Assembly: GCA_958430865.1 (NCBI GenBank)
Contig: CAUDNR010001213.1
Location: 1 to 19,050, forward strand
Direction of reading: 5' to 3'
Length of the DNA stretch: 19,050 nt
DNA from: Entrophospora sp. SA101
Taxonomy: Eukaryota; Glomeromycota; Glomeromycetes; Entrophosporales; Entrophosporaceae
The position numbers and the translations under genes were made by a program. The notes beneath the pieces are model-generated. The model had not been told where the DNA came from and ran no database searches. It saw only the letters and a list, made by a program, of their open reading frames with translations. Each line of letters starts with the position of its first letter. The stretch's first letter is position 1. This document shows positions 10,355 through 19,050 of the stretch, in pieces.

Positions 10355-10567
10355 TTAAAAGGAAACAAGGAAAAATTTTTAAATTGAAAAAAGTAAAAAT
10401 CGTTATTTATTTATCACACAATATTAATATTAATTCATGATACGTGAGACTAGGACCAGAGAAATCTTTCCCGAAAAAACCGGATAATTGGTCAAATTAG
10501 AGCCTTCCTATTATTTAACAAGTATGGCTGATGATGGCTAGCCTTGTCAGTTAATTTCAAAGAAATA

Positions 10568-10673
10568 CATTCGGTCCAACCTCGTTATAACGGATGTTAT
10601 ACGTGAAATTTACAAACTTATTATTCACCAGTCGAGTTATAACGAATTTATATGTTTGCAAGAGATTCGACTG
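10568..10673. mobile_element. Probable short mariner-type element (MITE-like), 106 bp, TA flanks
   Basis: The segment starts cattcggtccaacctcgtta and ends gagattcgactg, flanked by TA on both sides (10566-10567 and 10674-10675). Near each end sits a cgttataacg-type motif (cctcgttataacgg on the left; gagttataacgaa, its inverse, on the right), as seen in the terminal repeats of Tc1/mariner-related elements. The very ends match poorly (catt against cagt), so the terminal inverted repeats are imperfect and the call is tentative. There is no coding capacity. Confidence 0.45.
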
Positions 10674-10792
10674 TACCAAATAATAAAATATGGCTCTTTT
10701 AGGCTTCCATAAAATTCCTTTATTTATTTGTGACCGATTATTTCAGTCTTTTACTCGTTTGTATTTATTGGCCGTAACCTGACCAAAGCAAA

Positions 10793-10873
10793 TGTTATCT
10801 TTTGCCAAAGCTCCACAATTGTTGTCTTTTACCGAGGCACTACTCTTGCTGCTTTTTACCCAGATTTTTAAGG
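10793..10873. repeat. Degenerate 27-bp tandem repeat, three units
   Basis: Units beginning at 10793, 10820 and 10847 share the pattern tgttgtcttttacc with about one third of the remaining bases conserved. The period is nine codons and one minus-strand frame stays open across it (KDN-C-G repeats), so it may descend from a coding repeat, but there is no gene around it. Confidence 0.4.
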
Positions 10874-12251
10874 ATTAAACTTTTTCATTTGAAATAATCA
10901 GCACGAGCACGAAAGCATTATTTAATGATTTTATTAATTTTGAAGACTAAAACCGTATGAGAATTGGGAAAGTAAAAAACAAAGAGTCTTAAAAACATAG
11001 ACGTGTATACGACTGTGTACCGTAAACTCTACTAATACCCTAGATTAAAAGGATTAGTTTTTCTTACAGACTAGGATAAAATTTATTTTTCTCTCTGAAA
11101 ACTTTCATTAAGACAGTAAGTTTCTTAGAGGCGCACAACAACAAGTAAATTGTATTCTTTTCAAATGACATCCAAGATTTTGATACCTATTAACAGCAAT
11201 AATGCAATCAAAGAATCTATACTTTCTGATACTTGAATAAAAATTTAAATATTTTTTTTCAAAAGATTCAATTTCATAAATTACTCACCTCCTCACACAT
11301 ATTTGATAAAAATGAAAAAACAGATTAAAAAATAATTACTATGAGATTTTAAAACATAACCATACAAGTTTTTTTAAAATCCTGAAGCATTTTTTCTAGC
11401 TAGATGAAGTCTGTGTGATATAGAATGGTTTGAAGTTATGAATGTATTGAAAAATTTTTAAAATATTGCTGCAGCACCATTTATGTATCCCAACAATTAA
11501 AGTAATTGTTAGTTAAAATAAAAAATAAACTTTTATTCAATTCCAAAATAAATAATATTATCAATATATTTTCACCATCAGTTGAGTCTACCTAAATATC
11601 TCATATATAATATACATTTATCATTGTCAATACTATTGATTTCATCAATCATTATACTCCAATGAATCGAGGAATTTAGTTCTTCAAAAAAAATTTTTTT
11701 TTAATTATATAAGCTGTATATACATGTTGTCAAATTAATTTGGCTTTGACTCAATTCCCAAATCTCAATTTTTTAATTAATTGCGTCAAAAAGTCACCTG
11801 ATTGAGTCAAGTGATCAAACTATTTCTACCACATGTATAAACTGTACTATCTAAAAAATCAAACCGGGTACATGATTTTTACAGATCCTATAGTTTTTCT
11901 AAGGAAGCAGGTTTCAAAGTAGAAAATGGTTAATTTTAGAAATCAAGTAATTAGTTGTTGATCCTTTTGTGAATGACGATTTTTAATTTTTAACCTTGCA
12001 ATGTAAAGTTTTCCTGGAGAAGAAGATTAAGATTTTATAAATTCAATGAGATAAAATTCATGATATAATGTGGTCATATAACAAAGTTAATGTATTTTTT
12101 GTGTACGTTTTTCCAATTAGATCAATTTAATGCATTTATTTAAAAAGTTTAGAAGGTTAAAAATAAATAAATTTTATTCTAATATTCTTCTCATATAAAT
12201 AATTTTTGCGTCTTATAATAATTTTAAAAAAATTATATTTTACTAGAAAAA

Positions 12252-13443
12252 TCAACTATTCAAATCATTAAACCCAAATATTTTAAGTCCAACATAAGTT
12301 CTATCAATAGATGACTCTTCATCACCTGCAAATGCTAATAAATATCCTTTTGGATGCCATGCAACCGAATTTGTAGCTGCTTTTGTTTTTATTTTATATA
12401 CTGTGCTCCCATTTTCTACATTTGACTTTAAAAAAATTTTAATATTAGTATTAATAAACTAGTATTATTATTATATTATTATTATGATGATGATGATGAT
12501 GATATTTACCACTATTATGTGTTCATCTTCCGATGCTGCTGCCAAGTAATCACCATCATATGTAAAACTTATTGTTCTGACAGGAAATCTTTAATTTATA
12601 AATTATTTAAAAATTTGCAATGAATTAATTAATTCACATGTTGTAATAATATGATGATGATAAATATATTTACTCCAATTCTCCAAATGTTCTTAAACAA
12701 ACACATTCTTCTATATCCCATAAAGTTACAAGTGCATCTGCTCCACCTGCTGCAACATATCTAATGATCATTATTTTAATAAATAATAAATCAAATAATA
12801 ATATTACTAATTTTTTTTTAAAACAAATTCTCAAATTTACATTTACATTTTTTTCAAATTGTTCTTACCTTTCCCTAGGATCAAAGTCTATGCAATAACA
12901 ATTTGCTGTATGACCTCTTAAAGTATGAATGTGTTTTAATGATGGCCATTCTAATATTTTAATTGCTCCTGATCCTGTGGTTAAGAAAAACATTGTACAG
13001 TCATGATTCCAACTTATTTCATTAATCTAAAATAATTTTTGTTAAATATTGATATATACATATATATATATATATAATTATTATAATATAATAATAAAAT
13101 AATAACAATGTACTTCATCTCTTGAATCATTATCTTCAAAATAATGATTAACAATGGAAGGTAGTGTAGATGGATTTTTCTTATTATCTATAAATGATAT
13201 TTTATCATCCTAAGAAAATAGATAAATAAAATAAATATTTTTTATCTTTTATTTTCCTCCTCATTATATAATAACAATCTCACAATCGATGTTAATATAA
13301 ACCTTATCTCCTACTGCTACCATATTACCGTCCCAACTCCAACTTATATTAATATTTTCGCCATCAGTTTTAACAACATGGATACACCTTTTAGGGTCTA
13401 AAATTAATAAATAAATTTATTCTGTCAATTGACAATTAACACT

Positions 13444-13484
<41 letters not shown>

Positions 13485-13861
13485 CATAATACCTCTTGTA
13501 TCCCAAAATCTAACAGTTTTATCAGTTGACGCTGTTGCTAATTCATATGGTGATTGAGGGTTCCAGCATAGCTGATCAACACTTTCCTCATGTCCTAATA
13601 ATTTAACTGAATACTTTATATCTTCCTATATAAAAATAAAAATAAATGATTTGAATGAAATTTATTGAAAAAAATATATATATATAAGATCACTATAAAT
13701 TGATAAATTTAAAAAACCTGATCGGCTTCCCAAAGCCTAACTGTTTTATCTACAGAACCACTAGCAAGCTTTCTACCATCACAATTCCAAGCAACTGTTC
13801 TTACAGTTTTTGTATGTCCTATCAAAAGTTTTGTTCTAGAATTTTCAAAATATTCTTTTGG
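12252..13861 (-). CDS. THOC3: THOC3/Tex1 WD40 protein of the THO complex, exons 2-9 only (5'-truncated by rearrangement)
   Basis: Eight exons, 13861-13718, 13625-13493, 13397-13303, 13209-13114, 13026-12869, 12760-12674, 12588-12510 and 12425-12252 (TGA), encode 321 in-phase residues. WD40 repeats are clear: [22 protein letters not shown] with [17 protein letters not shown] with [19 protein letters not shown], then [23 protein letters not shown] with [30 protein letters not shown] and [16 protein letters not shown]. Order and wording follow THOC3, a THO subunit that couples transcription to mRNA export. Exon 1 is missing here; its natural copy is at 16451-16606 on the other strand, and adding those 52 residues would give a 373-residue protein, near the family's usual size. 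Upstream of exon 2 lies GUT2 exon 1 instead, and splicing from it would be out of frame. As arranged, this part probably cannot make a normal protein. Confidence 0.85.
13445..13484. repeat. TAA microsatellite in a THOC3 intron
   Basis: About 13 TAA triplets in the intron 13398-13492, close to the donor of THOC3 exon 3. No coding effect expected. Confidence 0.9.
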
Positions 13862-13896
13862 CTATAATAATATGTGTGTGTGTTATAAAAAAAAAA
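13597..13896 (-). repeat. THOC3: Inverted duplicate block A, left copy (THOC3 intron 1 end to start of exon 3)
   Basis: The reverse complement of this 300-bp block matches 16648-16946. Wherever I compared the two, including introns and T/A runs, I found no difference except one base in the poly-A/T run. The block contains the end of THOC3 intron 1, exon 2, intron 2 and the first nine codons of exon 3. At its right end it passes into block B through a 10-base A run. Confidence 0.92.
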
Positions 13897-14524
13897 CTAA
13901 CTAAATAGATACGATATATATATTCATTTTTTTGCTTTTAAAACAAATCTTTACTTGTAAATTGGCAACATGATAGGTAATTGAAAACATAGGTAAGGAG
14001 CAACATTAAAAAAATTTGCACGTTCATGAAGTGCTTCTTTAACAAGTTTATACTGTCCATAATCTAATTCTTTAAATGCCTTTTCCAAATATCTTACACC
14101 ACCATGTACAAGTTTAGTTGAACGAGATGAAGTACCAGATGCAAAATCATCTCTTTCTACCAATGCTACCTTCAATCCTCTGGTAGCAGCATCAAGCGCT
14201 ACACCACTACCGGTTGCACCGCCACCAATTACCAAAAGATCAAAATGTGGTGACGATGGTGACGAATTATGTTTGGTGGTGGAAGCATCGTTTAAATCTT
14301 TGTTTAATCCTTTAAGCAAATCTAACATTACTTTTCTGGAAGGTGGCGGCCATGTTATATTTGATAAATTATCATCATCTTGATAATCTTCTAATCTAAC
14401 AGAGTTTAAAATATTTGAATAATAAGAAGGGTTTGTTGATAAGGGTGATAGATTATCATTAGCGATGGTAGTTGTAGTTGGAGTTGTAGTAATAGCAGTA
14501 TAAGGTGTTTGAATAAATAATTTA
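13885..14524 (-). repeat. GUT2: Inverted duplicate block B, left copy (GUT2 exon 1 3' part and start of intron 1)
   Basis: The reverse complement of this 640-bp block matches 16938-17577 with no difference seen. It covers GUT2 residues 58-247 and the first 70 bases of GUT2 intron 1. It overlaps block A by 10-12 bases (poly-A plus AT), which is the junction microhomology. Confidence 0.92.
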
Positions 14525-14694
14525 GCTAATGATTTGTACTTATTCAACTTTTTTTTCTCTTCTTGATTTAAGTTATCATAATTCTTGTCGTTGTTATTAT
14601 AATTATAATAATAATAATACGTTGTTGTGGTTGCTATACCTAACAAACTAGTGGCATATAATGTATACTTTTTATTTAGAATTTCCTTCAACAT
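13955..14694 (-). CDS. GUT2: FAD-dependent glycerol-3-phosphate dehydrogenase, exon 1 only (3'-truncated by rearrangement)
   Basis: An open exon of 246 codons plus two bases starts at ATG 14694-14692. Residues 1-30 (MLKEILNKKYTLYATSLLGI, then TTTTYYYYY) form a basic-hydrophobic start, as expected for mitochondrial targeting and an inner-membrane anchor. Residues 31-120 are a low-complexity linker. From 151 the FAD-binding core begins: [14 protein letters not shown] (dinucleotide-binding glycines), [45 protein letters not shown], and LPIMLPIYK at the donor site. The enzyme oxidises glycerol-3-phosphate to dihydroxyacetone phosphate and feeds electrons to ubiquinone. The exon ends in phase 2 at a gtaaag donor (13954), but the next exon on this strand is THOC3 exon 2, so the rest of the enzyme is missing here; it is found at 17767-19004 on the plus strand. 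Without splicing it stops at TAA 13953-13951. Confidence 0.88.
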
Positions 14695-15301
14695 TTTTTT
14701 TTCATTGGAAAAATAAATAAATAAAAATCTTTGATCTGTACTACTACAAAAAATTTGAATTCCTTTGAATTTTTATCGGGCTAATTTATTATGTTACATA
14801 TATAATCAATTTAAATTAGTAATATGTCGTATTACCATGACGCATTTCCGCTATATAGTTGTGATTTGAAAAATTTTAATATATATCCTTAAGGGTAGAG
14901 GATCTACATAGTACAAAAATTGTCCACTAAATAGTAATATAAATAAAACGCGCTTATTATCTTTTATATTGTTGAAAATTATAATTAACTACATGTAAAC
15001 AATTAAAAAGTTAGTGTTAAAAATAAAAACACATATTATTAACAAGATTCAAATTCTTAACGAATGTATAATTAAGTTAGCAAATGTATATGTTAAACTT
15101 GTGGAATGACTGTTAAAATTGTGAAGGTTTATTTAAACCACATAACTTCCATAAACATGTAGATATTTATTTAACTTACTTAAAGTCGCAAATGCCTTAT
15201 TAATATCTATATCACATGTTTATGATCTATGAAATGGGATTAAACTAATTCCTTAGTTTTATTTATACATATGTTTAGTAGTTTTAGTAATAATACTAAA
15301 A
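14695..15301. other. Upstream region of GUT2 exon 1, no gene seen
   Basis: This AT-rich segment should hold the promoter of the minus-strand GUT2 exon near 14700. I see no conserved coding segment, repeat or RNA gene in it. Confidence 0.5.
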
Positions 15302-15607
15302 ATGAGAAAGGTAAGCAAATAAATATATTTCGCATTTTTTATTTATTTAAAATTCCACACTGGATACAATACATGAAAACTCACAATTCTTCCTTAGAAA
15401 AATTTAAAAGAGCAAAATGGTGGATACATGCTTCGTGACATACAAAGTTCTAAAAATCCATATTATCATGCTATTACAATGAAAGGTGATGTATCAGCTG
15501 GTAATATATTTCCATTGAGTGTAGGTAAGGAAAACTATTGCTTTGAAATTAAAGTTAAACAGAATTATCCAGTATATCTTGCTTTTATGATATATTCAAG
15601 AAACTGA
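15302..15607 (+). CDS. Small hypothetical protein, possibly two exons
   Basis: Joining 15302-15310 (ATG AGA AAG, followed by gtaagc) to 15398-15607 (after tccttag) gives 72 residues ending at TGA 15605-15607. The second exon reads YMLRDIQSSKNPYYHAITMK, then GDVSAGNIFPLSVGKENY, then CFEIKVKQNYPVYLAFMIYS. Amino-acid composition and the alternation of beta-like segments look protein-like, unlike the surrounding DNA. I do not recognise the family, and the nine-base first exon is weak; the true start may be an upstream exon or the ATG at 15428. No function is proposed. It sits in the segment between the two broken genes, just upstream of a RecQ fragment. Confidence 0.35.
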
Positions 15608-15722
15608 AGAGATCATAGTCTATGATTTTTTATTTCCACTAATTATAACACAAGGAAGAGAACCAAGTATTTTGATTTTGTAAAATAATAACAATAACAC
15701 AAACAATTCTTGTAACTAAAGA

Positions 15723-16189
15723 ATGGGTGAAGGTTCTGAAATAGATAAAAGGCATGCCTATCTGGATAAATCAAGAGAAAAAATATTTGAAGTTGTGAGA
15801 AGCAATACACGTGTAGGAAATACAGTCCACGCACTCTCTCTATAATGGATTTTCCTGTCATGGACTGAGAACTTAAGCGCAATTTATATGTCCCCAATTA
15901 ATATTAATATTAATACATAAATTATTATAGATTCTCTCTATAACAGATATTATTTCCTAATACTACTAAACCATGTAGAGAGAATGAACTGTATATGCTG
16001 GCGAAGTATTTTGCAAAAATGGTGATAATCTAAGTCCTCTGTGTGGAAATTGTGAAAATTGTTTATGAGTACAAGCTAAGCATGTATTTAAAGTTATTTG
16101 ATGTAATTGAGGAAGTAGTGGGTAAATTGAATGAAAATGGTAAAATAACTAAAAGACATTATACAGGTTTATTGTCGATTGAAATGTGA
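15723..16189 (+). pseudogene. Decayed RecQ-helicase C-terminal fragment, split by a TA-flanked element
   Basis: Left of the inserted element the frame reads GEGSEIDKRHAYLDKSREKI, then after a small frame change SCEKQYTCRK (15797-15820). Right of it the reading continues YAGEVFCKNGDNLSPLCGNC ENC. The Cys pairs (SC, TC, then CGNCENC) fit the four-cysteine zinc-binding subdomain of RecQ helicases (YC...CRR..YFGE...CGNCDNC). After a stop at TGA and a further frame change, DVIEEVVGKLNENGKITKRH recalls the start of the winged-helix (RQC) region. Stops, frame changes and the insertion show it is dead. No motif I-VI portion is next to it. Confidence 0.65.
15823..15991. mobile_element. MITE-like element, 169 bp, imperfect terminal inverted repeats, TA target duplication
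   Basis: The left end is cagtccacgcactctctcta and the right end, read inverted, is cagttcattctctctacatgg; they pair over about 20 bases with a four-base gap. TA lies on both sides (15821-15822 and 15992-15993), the target choice of Tc1/mariner-type transposases. A further ttctctctataac copy sits inside near 15933. There is no coding capacity, so it would have been moved by a transposase encoded elsewhere. Removing the element and one TA rejoins a RecQ zinc-region reading frame, which supports the exact borders. Confidence 0.75.
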
Positions 16190-16450
16190 CCACGAAGAAC
16201 TCGCTGATAAAACTTTTAAACAAAAGAGGTTGATTACGTTTGCTTAATTGGTTTATAATATGTAAAATAATAGAAAAATAATGATAAATTTATATAGACC
16301 AGATTTAAACGGAAGCACATTACAGACAAACCTTCATATATTGGTATCGTTGTTGTTCTCTACAAAAATAAAAATATTTTTATAATATTTGCAGATCATA
16401 ATGATAAATCCCATTTATAGGGAAGTCTCAACCCTTAAATTTTAAACCAA

Positions 16451-19004
16451 ATGTCACCTTATTCTCATAATTCATCATCTAACAATATCCATAATAATAG
16501 TGCTTCAGCAGCAGCAAATCAGTCTAATAACAGTAATAGCAATATATCTTCTTCAAAAAGAAACATTAGAAAGCCTGTACCACAAGGTCCAGGACCAAAT
16601 CAAGAAGTAAAGATTTTTTATTTTTTTTTAAGATTTTTTTAAAAAAATTTTTTTTTATAACACACACACATATTATTATAGCCAAAAGAATATTTTGAAA
16701 ATTCTAGAACAAAACTTTTGATAGGACATACAAAAACTGTAAGAACAGTTGCTTGGAATTGTGATGGTAGAAAGCTTGCTAGTGGTTCTGTAGATAAAAC
16801 AGTTAGGCTTTGGGAAGCCGATCAGGTTTTTTAAATTTATCAATTTATAGTGATCTTATATATATATATTTTTTTCAATAAATTTCATTCAAATCATTTA
16901 TTTTTATTTTTATATAGGAAGATATAAAGTATTCAGTTAAATTATTTATTCAAACACCTTATACTGCTATTACTACAACTCCAACTACAACTACCATCGC
17001 TAATGATAATCTATCACCCTTATCAACAAACCCTTCTTATTATTCAAATATTTTAAACTCTGTTAGATTAGAAGATTATCAAGATGATGATAATTTATCA
17101 AATATAACATGGCCGCCACCTTCCAGAAAAGTAATGTTAGATTTGCTTAAAGGATTAAACAAAGATTTAAACGATGCTTCCACCACCAAACATAATTCGT
17201 CACCATCGTCACCACATTTTGATCTTTTGGTAATTGGTGGCGGTGCAACCGGTAGTGGTGTAGCGCTTGATGCTGCTACCAGAGGATTGAAGGTAGCATT
17301 GGTAGAAAGAGATGATTTTGCATCTGGTACTTCATCTCGTTCAACTAAACTTGTACATGGTGGTGTAAGATATTTGGAAAAGGCATTTAAAGAATTAGAT
17401 TATGGACAGTATAAACTTGTTAAAGAAGCACTTCATGAACGTGCAAATTTTTTTAATGTTGCTCCTTACCTATGTTTTCAATTACCTATCATGTTGCCAA
17501 TTTACAAGTAAAGATTTGTTTTAAAAGCAAAAAAATGAATATATATATCGTATCTATTTAGTTAGTTTTTTTTTTATTTCTTAAAAGTTTTTATTATCAT
17601 TACAATATTTTTTATTATTTTATTATTTTTTTCCTTGATTTATTTAATCAATTATCTTTAATTCAACTCATTTTATCGATTGATTGATTGATCGATTGAT
17701 TGATTGATTGACTAATAGATCAATTACGTTTCCTTTCCCTTTATAAAATACATGATGATTTTTTAGATGGTGGCAAGTCCCTTATTATTGGATTGGATCA
17801 AAAACGTATGATTTACTTGCAGGCAAAGAAGGAGTAGAAAATTCATATTTTCTAACATGTGGTAAAGCACTTGATGCTTTTCCTATGCTAAATAACGACA
17901 AACTTGTTGGTGCAATGGTTTATTATGATGGTTAGAAATCATCTTGGAATCAATGAATGATTTATTTATTTAAAAAATGATTATTATTATTATTGCTATT
18001 ATTAATAATTATATTAAATAATAATATTTTTTTAGGTCAACATAATGATGCTCGTATGAATGTTGCAATTGCTTTGACTGCTATATGTCATGGTGCGGTT
18101 ATTGCAAACCATGTAGAAGTCTTAAATTTACTAAAAGATGAATTTAATGTAATTAATGGAGCAAGAGTTAGAGATAATTTGACAGGTGAAGAATGGGATG
18201 TTAAGGCCAAGGGTGTTATAAATGCTACAGGTGCATTCACAGATAGCATACGATCAATGGATGATCCAAGTAATAACAATATTGTTGCACCATCATCTGG
18301 TACTCATGTGATATTACCAAATTATTATAGTCCTAGAAAAATGGGTTTACTTGATCCTGAAACATCAGATGGTAGGGTTATTTTCTTCTTGCCATGGGAA
18401 GGAAACACCATTGCTGGTACAACTGATTCATCTACAGAAGTAACTTTTGATCCTAAACCTAAAGAGGAAGAGATTCAATGGATTCTACACGAAGTTGGAA
18501 GATATTTAAACCCTGGTTTGTCTTTATTATTATTAATATATATCGGTAACACATATATAAATGATAATGAACAATATTAATTATGAATGATTTCAGATAT
18601 CAAAGTACGAAGAGATGATGTTCTTGCTGCTTGGTCAGGTATTAGACCATTGGTTCGAGACCCTTCAGCAAAAAACACAGCAGAGTTGGTGAGAAATCAT
18701 ATGATTAATGTTAGTAGTTCAAAACTGATTACTATTTCTGGTGGTAAATGGACTACTTACCGTGCAATGGCACAAGATACTGTTGAAAAAGCAATTGAAG
18801 TTTTTGGTAGATATTTATTAACTTATATATTTAATATTATTGATGATAGTTATAATTGTTTATGTTAACCACTTTTATTTTATTTTGGAAGATTTAAAGC
18901 CAACCAATGAATGCATTACAGAAAAAGCAAAACTTATCGGATCTCATGGTTATTCTAGAACAATGTTTATTAAACTTATACAACATTTTGGTATAGAAAC
19001 TGAA
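16451..19004 (+). CDS. Chimeric gene: THOC3 N-terminus fused in frame to FAD glycerol-3-phosphate dehydrogenase; 3' end outside window
   Basis: Exons 16451-16606, 16682-16825, 16918-17507, 17767-17930, 18036-18515, 18597-18806 and 18892-19004 keep phase and give 619 residues; the last intron runs past the window end. Residues 1-100 are THOC3: a Ser/Asn-rich start, [13 protein letters not shown], then the first WD40 repeat (GH at 67-68, VRLW at 93-96). Exon 3 opens with THOC3 EDIKYSV and at KL (108-109) becomes GUT2, from its residue 58 onward. Everything after is GUT2: GGGATGSG at 207-214, [83 protein letters not shown] and [14 protein letters not shown]. The fusion loses GUT2 residues 1-57, the mitochondrial and membrane segment, and would be driven by the THOC3 promoter upstream of 16451. 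Whether it is expressed or is an assembly product cannot be told here. Confidence 0.82.
16648..16946 (+). repeat. THOC3: Inverted duplicate block A, right copy (THOC3)
   Basis: This 299-bp block is the counterpart of 13597-13896 in opposite orientation. It is the native setting on its left side: intron 1 here follows the true THOC3 exon 1. On its right side it joins block B at the shared nine bases taaattatt (16938-16946). Confidence 0.92.
16938..17577 (+). repeat. GUT2: Inverted duplicate block B, right copy (GUT2)
   Basis: This 640-bp block is the counterpart of 13885-14524 in opposite orientation. Its right side is native: GUT2 intron 1 continues to the proper acceptor at 17766 and exon 2. 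Its left side is the foreign junction with THOC3 exon 3. Confidence 0.92.
17677..17712. repeat. ATTG tetranucleotide microsatellite in GUT2 intron 1
   Basis: A run of gatt/attg units with one cgat interruption lies in the 259-bp intron 17508-17766, just past the end of block B. Confidence 0.85.
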
Positions 19005-19050
19005 GTAAAAACATATACATTTATTTCTTTGTATATACAGTTGTACCTCA

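Larger units (their letters stand above)
10355..12251. other. Gene-poor intergenic region between the HMG-box gene and the THOC3 3' end
   Basis: No protein-coding gene could be supported on either strand. The HMG gene promoter should lie next to 10355. Two structured items are listed separately: a TA-flanked mini-element at 10568-10673 and a weak 27-bp tandem repeat from 10793. From 10880 to 12251 I see only AT-rich sequence with frequent stops in all frames. Confidence 0.5.

Noticed and set aside
15643..15897. Minus-strand open frame of 84 residues
   Set aside because: It runs antisense through the RecQ fragment and the left half of the inserted element, so it is accidental.
13597..17577. 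Bacterial-type insertion sequence or simple palindromic repeat as explanation of the inverted duplications
   Set aside because: The repeated blocks are parts of two housekeeping genes with introns, block order is interleaved rather than mirrored, and there is no transposase.
19005..19040. A 36-bp GT-AG intron ending at tatatacag near the window end
   Set aside because: Every other intron here is at least 74 bp, and the resulting residues do not fit GUT2 well. More likely the intron continues past the window.
1..19050. tRNA, rRNA or CRISPR arrays
   Set aside because: No cloverleaf-like segment with the conserved tRNA loops, no rRNA core sequence and no regularly spaced repeats were seen on either strand by eye.

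Overview
The window reads as nuclear DNA of an arbuscular mycorrhizal fungus (Glomeromycotina, Rhizophagus-like). It is extremely AT-rich, the genes carry many GT-AG introns of about 75-105 bp, the proteins have Asn/Ser/Thr homopolymer inserts, there is a MATA-HMG-type HMG-box gene, and RecQ-helicase debris and small TA-flanked elements are scattered between genes. The assignment is inferred from style and gene content, not from a database match.

Left part (1-8249): the 3' end of a SulP anion transporter with its STAS domain (1-920, +); a stretch with decayed RecQ-helicase fragments (about 1393-2035); a full POP3-type RNase P/MRP subunit gene (2291-3867, +); and, convergent with it at 93 bp, a 17-exon VPS51 gene (GARP complex; 8249-3961, -). 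The middle (8250-12251) is gene-poor. It holds an HMG-box gene whose C-terminal tail lies in another frame (10354-9627, -), a probable mini-transposon and a weak tandem repeat.

Right part (12252-19050): two housekeeping genes, THOC3/Tex1 (WD40 subunit of the THO mRNA-export complex) and GUT2 (FAD-dependent mitochondrial glycerol-3-phosphate dehydrogenase), are cut and re-joined to each other. On the minus strand, GUT2 exon 1 (14694-13955) runs into THOC3 exons 2-9 (13861-12252). On the plus strand, THOC3 exons 1-2 and the start of exon 3 (16451-16946) run into the rest of GUT2 (16938 to the window end). A 300-bp THOC3 block and a 640-bp GUT2 block are each present twice, inverted and apparently identical, and they meet at 9-11 bp microhomologies. 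This order is what a small inversion with staggered, filled-in breaks would leave if it hit two divergently transcribed neighbours. The plus-strand product is an in-frame THOC3-GUT2 fusion that lacks the GUT2 N-terminal targeting region; the minus-strand product is out of frame. An assembly error is the main alternative.

Between the two broken genes (14695-16450) lie a small unidentified gene candidate and another RecQ fragment. The latter is interrupted by a 169-bp TA-flanked inverted-repeat element.
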